From the NCBI GenBank assembly GCA_028290305.1, contig JAQGKC010000291.1, positions 1-5,317 on the forward strand: a stretch of DNA of 5,317 bases, read 5' to 3'. The DNA is from Bradyrhizobium sp. (GTDB lineage Bacteria; Pseudomonadota; Alphaproteobacteria; Rhizobiales; Xanthobacteraceae). A program made the translations under genes and the position numbers. Below, one piece after another: positions 1 to 5,317 of this stretch. Under the pieces are notes generated by a model. It had not been told where the DNA came from, made no database searches, and saw only the letters and a program-made list of their open reading frames with translations. The number at the start of each line of letters is the position of its first letter. The stretch's first letter is position 1.

Positions 1-2
1 CC

Positions 3-1019
3 TGTCTGGGGTTGGTGCCTGCTATCGCGCCGGACTCCGAGTATGATGTCGCGATTGTGGGCGCCGGCCCGGCAGGGCTCGCCGCCGCCGTCTACGCGGC
101 ATCGGAGGGCCTCTCAGTCCTCGTGCTCGATTCAGATTCCTTCGGAGGACAGGCCGGCGCGTCCGCGCGCATCGAGAATTATTTCGGATTCCCGACCGGC
201 ATCTCGGGGCTCACGCTCACAGCGAGAGGCTTCAGCCAGGTCCAGAAATTTGGCGCAACGATCGCAATCCCAATGGCAGTAGAACGCTTGGACTGCGATC
301 AATCGTCCGAACGCATGGTGCATGTGCTAACTCTCGCAAAGCGGATTGAAGTCCGAGCAAGGACCGTGGTCATCGCCAGCGGCGCTCGCTACCGTCGACC
401 TGACCTAGACATGCTCGAAGATTTCGAAGGAGACGGCGTGTCTTACTGGGCTTCCCCGATCGAGGCGCAAGCATGCGCCGGCGAGGAGGTGGCCCTTGTC
501 GGCGGCGGAAACTCGGCGGGCCAAGCCGTCGTGTTTCTCGCACCGAGCGTGAAAAAGCTTCATCTCGTCGCCAGGCGAGATTTGACCGAAACGATGTCCG
601 CTTATCTCGTGGAGCGAATCGCCTCCTTATCGAATGTCGAACTTCATGTTGGGTGTGAACTCGCCGGGTTACAAAGGGAGCCGGGCGGCATGCTCAGCGC
701 GACGTTCAGGAGCAGGAACGGCAGAGCGAACCTCGAACCTGGGCTGCGCCAAGTCTTTCTTTTTATCGGCGCCGATCCCAACACTGCTTGGCTGGGCGGC
801 TGCGTCGATGTCGATGAACGAGGGTTCGTGAGCACCGGCAAACAATTCCGACCGGACCTCGACATAGGGCGAGCGCCCTTCGAGCTTGAGACAAGTCGGC
901 CCGGAGTTTTCGCGATCGGCGACGTCCGAGCGGGATCCACGAAGCGCGTGGCGGCCGCAGTGGGCGAAGGAGCCGCGGTCGTCGCCCAGATTCACCAGGC
1001 GCTCGCCTACGCGCGCTGA
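3..1019 (+). CDS. Thioredoxin-reductase-like FAD/NADPH oxidoreductase lacking the CxxC pair (5'-partial)
   Basis: Two-dinucleotide-binding flavoprotein of the thioredoxin reductase fold, presumably cytosolic. Counting from the codon at base 3, residues 20-25 form the FAD Rossmann motif GAGPAG. They are followed by FGGQAG (47-52) and [13 protein letters not shown] (57-69). The NADPH site is GGGNSAGQ (167-174), and the C-terminal FAD contact is the GD in [11 protein letters not shown] (306-307). The frame stays open to the window's left edge and reads C-L-G before the TTG at base 12. I therefore take the gene as 5'-truncated rather than starting there. From family knowledge, this subgroup usually carries an N-terminal cyclic-nucleotide-binding (or similar) domain, which would lie outside the window. 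The classical CATC redox centre is replaced by W-A-S-P (149-152), so ordinary thioredoxin reduction is unlikely. The true electron acceptor is unknown. Fold assignment is secure; function is not. Confidence 0.9.
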   Translation, partial: CLGLVPAIAPDSEYDVAIVGAGPAGLAAAVYAASEGLSVLVLDSDSFGGQAGASARIENYFGFPTGISGLTLTARGFSQVQKFGATIAIPMAVERLDCDQSSERMVHVLTLAKRIEVRARTVVIASGARYRRPDLDMLEDFEGDGVSYWASPIEAQACAGEEVALVGGGNSAGQAVVFLAPSVKKLHLVARRDLTETMSAYLVERIASLSNVELHVGCELAGLQREPGGMLSATFRSRNGRANLEPGLRQVFLFIGADPNTAWLGGCVDVDERGFVSTGKQFRPDLDIGRAPFELETSRPGVFAIGDVRAGSTKRVAAAVGEGAAVVAQIHQALAYAR

Positions 1020-1160
1020 TACCATCCATGACCTATGGACGCCCGGTGGCACGGCCCACCCACCCGCGCGATGCGCCTGTCGGCAAATACGACATTTCAG
1101 ACCCCGGTGCTGAGGCGCAGGTCTGTGCTTTGCGACCTAGATGGCCTTCGAGCCTTCGTG

Positions 1161-1191
1161 CACCTGGCTGGACGAAGTGACCAGTCAGGTG
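1161..1191. terminator. Hairpin between convergent genes, possible terminator
   Basis: The left arm CACCTGGCTGG (1161-1171) and right arm CCAGTCAGGTG (1181-1191) pair over 11 positions around a 9-nt loop. There is one G-U wobble in the plus-strand RNA and one A-C mismatch in the minus-strand RNA. It lies about 140 bases after the flavoprotein gene and covers the tag stop codon (1185-1187). No U-tract follows in either direction, so it is not a textbook intrinsic terminator. It may protect 3' ends or assist termination of convergent transcripts. Confidence 0.4.
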
Positions 1192-1796
1192 GCCAATGTG
1201 TCATTTCGCAGAATTTCCGAGTATCGGAAGCAATCGACGGCGTGGTCATTGACCATGCCGGTCGCTTGCATGTGGGCATAAACCACCGTGGAACCAACAA
1301 ACGAAAATCCCCGCCCCTTGAGATCCTTGCTGAACGCGTCTGATACCGGCGTGGTCGCGGGAATGTCGTCGACGTTTTTCCACCGGTTTTGTTTTGGGCG
1401 GCCACCGATAAACTGCCAAGCGTAGGCCCAAAATGTTCCGAACTCTTCCTGAACCTTGAGAAACGCTCGCACGTTGCTAATGGCAGATTCAATTTTCATT
1501 CGGTTTCGAATGATGTCCGGGTTTTGGAGTAGTTTGGCGACGCGCTTGTCCGAATATCTCGCTACCTTCGCCGGATCAAAATCGCTAAATGCGCGGCGAT
1601 ACCCTTCGCGCTTGTTGAGGATTACAAGCCAGTTGAGGCCGGTTTGGGCACCCTCAAGAACAAGAAACTCAAAATGTTTGCGATCATCGCGTGCCGGGAC
1701 GCCCCACTCATGGTCGTGATAACGTATCACCAAGGGCTTGCCGGGGACGGCCCAGGCGCATCGCGTTCGCGCGTCGTTTGTGCTTGCAGGCCCCAA
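1185..1796 (-). CDS. tag: DNA-3-methyladenine glycosylase I (Tag)
   Basis: Base-excision repair enzyme that removes 3-methyladenine from alkylated DNA, leaving an abasic site; cytosolic. The 203-residue product matches the Tag family (E. coli Tag is slightly shorter) from end to end. The family's structural zinc ligands are all present: C13 (RCAW), H27 (YHDHEWGV), H185 and C189 (NDHAVDC). Y26, E48 (LEGAQTGLNW) and W56 correspond to E. coli residues Y16, E38 and W46 of the base-recognition pocket. KGRGFSFVGSTVVYAHMQATGMVNDH is the expected C-terminal helical segment. The only start before C13 is the TTG at 1794-1796. An in-frame TAG lies 21 bases upstream and an AGGAG lies 10 bases before the TTG. 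The gene starts 21 bases after the upstream hydratase stop, so co-transcription is likely. Assignment is secure; the substrate preference is inferred from the family. Confidence 0.96.
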   Translation of the reverse strand: MGPASTNDARTRCAWAVPGKPLVIRYHDHEWGVPARDDRKHFEFLVLEGAQTGLNWLVILNKREGYRRAFSDFDPAKVARYSDKRVAKLLQNPDIIRNRMKIESAISNVRAFLKVQEEFGTFWAYAWQFIGGRPKQNRWKNVDDIPATTPVSDAFSKDLKGRGFSFVGSTVVYAHMQATGMVNDHAVDCFRYSEILRNDTLAT

Positions 1797-1806
1797 GACG
1801 CTCGCG

Positions 1807-1811
1807 CTCCT
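1807..1811 (-). promoter_or_regulatory. Ribosome binding site of tag
   Basis: Reads AGGAG on the minus strand, 10 bases before the TTG at 1794-1796. It supports this rare start codon, since the frame closes at 1818-1820 and contains no other start before the first zinc-ligand cysteine. It falls in the 21-base gap after the hydratase pseudogene stop. Confidence 0.55.
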
Positions 1812-1817
1812 GTGTTG

Positions 1818-2631
1818 CTAAACCTCAAAGGAGCGATTCGGCGACGTGATCTTCTTGGAATCGTAGGAGCGCATTCGCGCCAGGCCAGCGTCGGAGACAC
1901 ACAATTTCAAAAACAGGTTTCGCTCGAGCGCCAATCCTTGCGCTAGGGGAGTGTCCATGGCGCCGCGCACCAGCCGTTTGACGTAAGCGAGCGATTCAGC
2001 TGGAAAAGAAACGAGGCGGCGCGCAATCTCCATCGCCTGATCAAGGGCCTTTCCGTCTACGGTGAGATGAACCAGGCCTTTGCGTTCAGCTTCACGCGGG
2101 GACAGCGCAACGCCCATCAAGATGTGCATCAGCGCGGCTGACGTTCCGATCGTGTGGGGCAATCTCTGAGTGCCGCCGGCGCCTGGAAGCAATCCGAGGT
2201 TCACCTCCGGCAAGCCCAAAAGGTAGTCGCCATCCTCCGCAACGCGCAAATCGCAGGCGAGAGTGAAAGGCGCCGGCGATCGCGGTGCCCGAGATGGCGG
2301 CAATGACGGGCTTTGGCATGGTCTCGCACAGAGCCATCGCCTTATCGAAGAATCCACTATTGTAGGTTGCGTTTTCCGGCCATTCGCGGCCGGAGGCACG
2401 AAGGTCTTCTGCGATCCGGATGAGAGAAGGGATGTCAAAGTGGCGGTCGAAATAGCCAGGGGCACCGCCAGTCACGATTACCACGCGAACGGAATGATCC
2501 CCCGCGGACGTCTCTAGCGCCCCGGTGAGGGCGTCCCCCATTTCGGCATCGAAATACAAGCGCTTGGGACTGCCCAAGGTCACAACAGCGATCCCGTCAA
2601 CGATCTTAGTATCGAGAATCTCGGCGTTCAT
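1818..2631 (-). pseudogene. Enoyl-CoA hydratase/isomerase family gene, frameshifted
   Basis: Crotonase-fold gene read in two frames. The N-terminal part runs from the ATG at 2629-2631 through VVIVTGGAPGYFDRHFDIPSL (residues 50-70) and KPVIAAISGTAIAGA (107-121). Its frame then continues as nonsense to a stop at 2092. The C-terminal part resumes one frame over near base 2267 as FTLACDLRVAEDG, then LGLPEVNLGLLPGAGGTQRLP. It ends with the normal helical tail at 1818. Removing one T from the TTT at 2266-2268 would give about 270 residues, the usual family length. Against the crotonase pattern GGGxELxLACD, about two residues would still be missing, so a five-base loss is also possible. The second catalytic glutamate (PEVNLG) survives, while the first lies at the break. 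It sits 75 bases downstream of an intact paralogue. It could be a real pseudogene or a sequencing error; substrate unknown. Confidence 0.85.
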
Positions 2632-2687
2632 CTTGATCTCGTGAATTTGATCAGGGCTGGGTTACTGCGGGAATTTATGGCGCGCAT

Positions 2688-2700
2688 GGGTCGGAGACCC
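2688..2700 (-). terminator. Small hairpin after the intact hydratase gene
   Basis: GGGTC and GACCC form a perfect 5-bp GC-rich stem with a 3-nt loop, starting 6 bases beyond the hydratase stop codon (2707-2709). No U-run follows. It may be a weak attenuator or mRNA-stabilising element in the 75-base gap between the two hydratase genes, or chance. Confidence 0.22.
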
Positions 2701-2706
2701 GGCATC

Positions 2707-3528
2707 TCAAAGGGTGTTCAGCACCTCCGGCCATCGCTTTTCGAACTCTGTGTTGGTTTGAAGCCCGCGCTTTAGCAACTCTCCGACCTTCGTCTGGGTC
2801 TCTGGCCAGCTCAGCGCTGTCCCGAAGGAGTTGAAGGCGTCCAGGAAACGGTCGGCGGGCGGCAACGAAATCTCATTGACCAGACGTTTCGCCGCCGCGA
2901 TGGATCGCGTATCGAAAGAGCTGATTCGCCGCGCGAGTGTGTCGACGAATGCATCGAGCTCGGCGTCGGGCAGCGCGCGATTGACATATCCGTATCGCTC
3001 GGCTGTTTCACCGTCGAAGTCGCTCGCGCCCAGAATAATCTCAAGCGCGCGACCCCTTCCCACCAAGTGTGGAAGTCGTTCAGTCCCGCCACCACCAGGA
3101 TGGAGTCCTACCCCGACCTCGGGCTGGCCAAGCCGAGTGTTTTCTCTCGAAGCGAAGCGCATGTCGCAGGCGAGAACAAACTCGCTGCACGCTCCTCTGA
3201 CGCAACCTCGGATTTTCGCGATCATCGCGACCGGCGATTTGGAGATCCGGACGAAGGTATCGAACAGGATGGGCAGTCCCGTGGGGCCGACCGCGCTCAT
3301 GACGTTGCCGAGCTTGCCCGTCAAATCGAAGTGCGAAAGAAAGAAGTCGGCATTTGCGCTTTCGAAAACAACCGCGCGCAGCGCCGAGTTGGCTTCGATC
3401 TGCCCGAGCAGATCCTGGAGCGCTTGAAACACCGTCCCGTCAAGCACGTTGAACGGCGGGTAGTCGAAAACAACTCGCCAATACGCCGGCGTCTCCCGAT
3501 GGATGCGCAGTGAATTCGTGGTGCTCAT
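2707..3528 (-). CDS. Enoyl-CoA hydratase/isomerase (crotonase) family protein
   Basis: Intact 273-residue crotonase-fold protein. The family adds water to, isomerises or cleaves acyl-CoA thioesters, often in fatty-acid or aromatic-acid breakdown. Visible landmarks are RVVFDYPPFNVLD (18-30), DFFLSHFDLTG (61-71) in the oxyanion-hole region, RGACSEFVLACDMRFAS (111-127), LGQPEVGVGLHPGGGGTERLP (133-153) and an amphipathic C-terminal tail. E116 and E137 match the two catalytic glutamates of hydratases (rat E144 and E164), so hydratase chemistry is plausible. The usual G-A-D of the first oxyanion loop reads H-F-D here, as in the neighbouring broken paralogue. The start is the ATG at 3526-3528, with AGAGGA 11 bases before it. 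The frame is open further upstream to 3840, but those 104 residues show no crotonase similarity. First gene of a likely unit with the hydratase pseudogene and tag. Exact substrate unknown. Confidence 0.92.
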   Translation of the reverse strand: MSTTNSLRIHRETPAYWRVVFDYPPFNVLDGTVFQALQDLLGQIEANSALRAVVFESANADFFLSHFDLTGKLGNVMSAVGPTGLPILFDTFVRISKSPVAMIAKIRGCVRGACSEFVLACDMRFASRENTRLGQPEVGVGLHPGGGGTERLPHLVGRGRALEIILGASDFDGETAERYGYVNRALPDAELDAFVDTLARRISSFDTRSIAAAKRLVNEISLPPADRFLDAFNSFGTALSWPETQTKVGELLKRGLQTNTEFEKRWPEVLNTL

Positions 3529-3539
3529 CGTCGCGCGTT

Positions 3540-3545
3540 TCCTCT
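3540..3545 (-). promoter_or_regulatory. Ribosome binding site of the intact hydratase gene
   Basis: Reads AGAGGA on the minus strand, 11 bases before the ATG at 3526-3528. Together with where crotonase similarity begins, it favours this start over upstream in-frame codons such as the TTG at 3838-3840. Confidence 0.5.
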
Positions 3546-3737
3546 GCTGCGGATCGTCAGTGGAGTTGGTTTCAGAGAAGCCGCCAATGCGACCGCGGCG
3601 CGTCCGGGCCGCCCCGCCGCGCGTAGCGTAGGCGGGGGCAGGTTCATCACGCCATGTCGTTGTTGCCACCTTTTCGGCCACCGGGCGCATCTCGCTATTG
3701 GAGCGGCTCGAGTTGCGATCAAAATCACTAGTCGTCG

Positions 3738-3777
3738 CGGCCATCATGGCGAACCCCGTTCGCACCCAAGATGGCCG
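3738..3777. repeat. 40-nt two-part inverted repeat in the divergent promoter region
   Basis: The outer arms CGGCCATC (3738-3745) and GATGGCCG (3770-3777) are perfectly complementary over 8 bp. Inside them, GCGAAC (3749-3754) and GTTCGC (3758-3763) pair over 6 bp around CCC. The internal loop is asymmetric (ATG against ACCCAA). It lies about 210 bases before the hydratase start and 105 before the hydrolase start. It could be a regulator operator, an RNA hairpin in one leader, or a small repeated palindrome. No regulator gene is present in the window. Confidence 0.5.
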
Positions 3778-3870
3778 AATAAGCGGCAACTCCGACATAT
3801 GCCGTGTTGTCGAAAGCAAGTAGCCTCCACGACCAAGCAAATCCCAGGCGCGACAATCGAGCTTTCGGGC

Positions 3871-3877
3871 GAGAGGG
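3871..3877 (+). promoter_or_regulatory. Ribosome binding site of the alpha/beta-hydrolase gene
   Basis: GAGAGGG lies 4 bases before the ATG at 3882-3884 (5 if the core is GAGAGG). It favours this start over the in-frame GTG at 3804, which would add 26 residues with no fold similarity. Confidence 0.5.
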
Positions 3878-3881
3878 CGAT

Positions 3882-4553
3882 ATGGCGAAATTATCAGACG
3901 TGGTTCTAGTGCATGGCGCTTGGGCGGATGGGTCCAGCTGGGCGAAGGTGATCCCGCTTCTTACCGCTAAAGGTCACTCTGTCACCGCGGTGCAGCTTCC
4001 ATTGACGTCACTCGGCGGCGACGTGGCCACAGTTAAGCGGGCGATCGCGCTTTCGTCGGGTCCAATCATTCTGGTGGGCCATTCCTACGGCGGTGCTGTG
4101 ATTACCGAGGCTGGAAGCGACCCGAAGGTCGAGTCTCTTGTTTACATCGCCGCCTTCGCCCCAGACGCGGGCGAGTCGGCGGGCTCGTTGGGCGCTGGCG
4201 TCGAGCCTGCGCCTTTGGGAGCGGAAGTCCGCCCCGATGCGGAGGGGTATCTAAAGCTCACTCAATTGGGGGTGAGCAACGCCTTCGCCCAGGATCTAAG
4301 TGACACGGAGAAGCTTGTCCTATACTCCACCCAGTCGCCAACAGCAGGCGCCGCCTTGGGCGGTACAATCTCGTCGCCGGCATGGCGGGGCAAGACGTGT
4401 CGCTACCTCGTCGCGTCCAACGATCGCGCTATCCAGCCAGCCTTGCAGCGGACCATGGCCAAGCGCCTTAACGCGGCGGTTGTTGAGGTTGCTTCCTCCC
4501 ATGTCGCGATGTTGTCGCATCCGCAAGATGTGGCGTCGCTGATAGCTGGATAA
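3882..4553 (+). CDS. Alpha/beta-hydrolase (EstC / plant-esterase-like family)
   Basis: Small 223-residue serine hydrolase, probably cytosolic since no signal peptide is visible. The first beta strand and oxyanion loop are LVHGAWADGSSW (9-20). The nucleophile elbow is GHSYGG with Ser68 (66-71). The acid is most likely Asp181 in ASNDRAIQP, and the base His207 in SSHVAMLSHP, giving a complete Ser-Asp-His triad. The length and the HGAW...GHSYGG pattern fit the compact alpha/beta-hydrolases annotated as EstC-like or salicylate-esterase-like, which act on esters of small alcohols or acids. The real substrate cannot be read from sequence. The gene is divergent from the hydratase unit and convergent with the reductase. 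It may supply or remove an ester or thioester in the same pathway, but that is inference. No disruption is seen. Confidence 0.93.
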   Translation: MAKLSDVVLVHGAWADGSSWAKVIPLLTAKGHSVTAVQLPLTSLGGDVATVKRAIALSSGPIILVGHSYGGAVITEAGSDPKVESLVYIAAFAPDAGESAGSLGAGVEPAPLGAEVRPDAEGYLKLTQLGVSNAFAQDLSDTEKLVLYSTQSPTAGAALGGTISSPAWRGKTCRYLVASNDRAIQPALQRTMAKRLNAAVVEVASSHVAMLSHPQDVASLIAG

Positions 4554-4560
4554 GAGGGGA

Positions 4561-4574
4561 AGCTCATTCGAGCT
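4561..4574. terminator. Weak hairpin in the convergent gap after the hydrolase
   Basis: AGCTC (4561-4565) and GAGCT (4570-4574) can form a 5-bp stem with an ATTC loop, 7 bases past the hydrolase stop. No T-run follows, so a terminator role is doubtful. Nothing else notable is seen in the 96-base gap. Confidence 0.15.
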
Positions 4575-4649
4575 GATACGTCAAACTCTGGCTGCAACAG
4601 TTTCGCCATGCCCATGATCGATATTTACGCGCGGGGCCGCCTTCCCGGT

Positions 4650-5317
4650 TCAGGAAACCCGCACTAGCGTTTTTCCGAAGTTGTGTCCCTCGAGCATGCC
4701 GATGAATGCCTGCGGGGCCGCTTCCAAGCCGTCGACAACATGCTCCCGATAGCGAATGCGTCCGGAGTGGACCAACGGGGTTATCTCCGAGAGGAAGGCT
4801 CGATAGAGTTGTGGCGCGAACTCCGTGTTGATGAAGCCCCTGATCAGTAGGCTTCGCCGGAGGATCGCCAACATCGTCTCCGCGACAGAATTCGGCTCGG
4901 CGGGTGCGTCCCCGTTGTAATGTGCGATCAATCCACAGACGGGAACGCGGGCGTAGCGGTTTAGGAGCGGCAAGACCGCGTTCCAGATCGGTCCACCAAC
5001 GTTCTCGAAGTAGACATCGATCCCGTCGGGGCATGCAGCGGTGAGCGCCTTTGAGAGGCCGAGGGCCTTGTGGTCAACGACCGCGTCGAATCCAAGCTCG
5101 TCGCGCACATAGGCGCACTTTGCCGCGCCACCGGCGATGCCGACGGCGCGAGCGCCCGCCACTTGGGCCAGTTGGCCGACCACGGATCCAACTGCGCCTG
5201 CCGCGGACGAGACGACTACTGTTTCTCCTGGCTTGGGCTGCCCGATGGCCCGAAGGCCTGCATAGGCAGTGAACCCGGGCATTCCCAGGACACCCAGTGA
5301 GGTCTCAGGGGGGTTAA
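4650..5317 (-). CDS. NADP-dependent MDR-family oxidoreductase, CurA / LTB4-dehydrogenase type (5'-partial)
   Basis: Zinc-independent medium-chain reductase. The family reduces the C=C bond of alpha,beta-unsaturated ketones or aldehydes with NADPH. The frame runs off the right edge, and the 221 visible residues are roughly the C-terminal two thirds of a protein of about 340. Counting from the codon at 5313-5315, residues 7-18 read LGVLGMPGFTAY. The nucleotide-binding loop is SSAAGAVGSVVGQ (36-48). AGGAAKCAYV carries the lysine that contacts the NADPH 2'-phosphate in relatives. These are followed by DVYFENVGG, ARVPVCGLIAHYN and the C-terminal YREHVVDGLEAAP and LEGHNFGKTLVRV. The in-frame ATG at 5280-5282 is internal (the M of LGMPGF), not a start. 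The pattern closely follows E. coli CurA (YncB). The N-terminal catalytic domain lies outside the window. Convergent with the hydrolase, with a 96-base gap. Confidence 0.94.
   Translation of the reverse strand, partial: NPPETSLGVLGMPGFTAYAGLRAIGQPKPGETVVVSSAAGAVGSVVGQLAQVAGARAVGIAGGAAKCAYVRDELGFDAVVDHKALGLSKALTAACPDGIDVYFENVGGPIWNAVLPLLNRYARVPVCGLIAHYNGDAPAEPNSVAETMLAILRRSLLIRGFINTEFAPQLYRAFLSEITPLVHSGRIRYREHVVDGLEAAPQAFIGMLEGHNFGKTLVRVS

Larger units (their letters stand above)
3529..3881. other. Divergent intergenic region, about 350 bases, no convincing gene
   Basis: Lies between the divergent hydratase (minus) and hydrolase (plus) genes, so it should hold both promoters. I could not place a convincing -35/-10 pair on either strand. 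Both the minus frame continuing from the hydratase and one plus frame (3514-3906) are free of stops, as often happens in GC-rich DNA. The encoded residues show no recognisable domain, and the plus frame has no start codon until about 3799. The clearest structure is the inverted repeat at 3738-3777. Confidence 0.6.

Noticed and set aside
669..1052. 127-residue minus-strand open frame
   Set aside because: Antisense to the flavoprotein, whose conserved C-terminal motifs occupy this stretch.
1834..1863. Inverted repeat CGATTC / GAATCG with an 18-base loop
   Set aside because: Only 6 bp with a long loop inside coding sequence; expected by chance.
2259..2275. Programmed frameshift in the hydratase gene
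   Set aside because: The site is only CCTTTC with no slippery heptamer, no upstream Shine-Dalgarno-like stimulator and no obvious downstream structure. The family is not known for recoding.
2263..2517. 84-residue plus-strand open frame over the frameshift site
   Set aside because: Antisense to hydratase N-terminal coding sequence; no family resemblance and no reason to think it explains the frame break.
2831..3427. 198-residue plus-strand open frame
   Set aside because: Lies wholly antisense to the intact hydratase gene, has a Ser/Arg/Pro-rich composition with no motif, and is the kind of shadow expected in GC-rich coding DNA.
3067..3513. 148-residue plus-strand open frame
   Set aside because: Also antisense to the hydratase and charged without a recognisable fold; the minus strand has clear crotonase motifs throughout.
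3746..3820. Short plus-strand frame starting at the ATG at 3746-3748 (about 25 residues)
   Set aside because: No ribosome binding site, its start sits inside the palindrome, and there is no recognisable peptide family; not supportable as a gene.
3514..3906. Plus-strand stop-free frame through the divergent region
   Set aside because: No ATG, GTG or TTG until about 3799, a Cys/His/Arg-rich translation with no recognised domain, and overlap with the hydrolase start in another frame.
1..5317. Mobile elements, CRISPR arrays, tRNA or rRNA genes
   Set aside because: No transposase or integrase frames, no terminal inverted repeats, no regularly spaced repeats and no tRNA-like cloverleaf were seen on either strand.

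Overview
The window looks like part of a chromosome or large replicon of a GC-rich proteobacterium. The protein families and their wording suggest an alphaproteobacterium of the Hyphomicrobiales (Bradyrhizobium-like) type. That taxonomic guess is inference from family resemblance; no rRNA, tRNA or other lineage marker is present. I see no insertion sequence, CRISPR array, phage gene or RNA gene.

Layout, left to right. (1) Bases 3-1019, plus strand: the FAD/NADPH module of a thioredoxin-reductase-like flavoprotein. Its 5' end lies outside the window, and the usual CxxC redox pair is replaced by W-A-S-P. (2) Bases 1020-1184: a short convergent gap with an 11-bp stem hairpin over the stop codon of the next gene. 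(3) Bases 3528-1185, minus strand: three genes in a row. First comes an intact enoyl-CoA hydratase/isomerase (2707-3528), then a second divergent hydratase/isomerase split by a frameshift (1818-2631), then a complete 3-methyladenine DNA glycosylase I, tag (1185-1796). (4) Bases 3529-3881: a divergent intergenic region of about 350 bases with no convincing gene but a striking 40-nt two-part inverted repeat. (5) Bases 3882-4553, plus strand: a complete small alpha/beta-hydrolase with a full Ser-Asp-His triad. (6) Bases 4650-5317, minus strand: the C-terminal two thirds of an NADP-dependent MDR-family reductase (CurA / leukotriene B4 12-hydroxydehydrogenase type), cut by the right edge.

How the genes could work together: two crotonase-fold enzymes, an ester/lactone-type hydrolase and an enone/alkenal reductase form a plausible accessory catabolic neighbourhood for acyl-CoA or carbonyl compounds. 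The mixed gene directions mean they are not a single operon, and no substrate can be named. The tag gene appears to be a DNA-repair passenger at the end of the hydratase transcription unit. I found no clear previously undescribed system. The points most worth a second look are the frameshifted hydratase, the disulfide-less reductase, and the intergenic palindrome between the divergent hydratase and hydrolase genes.
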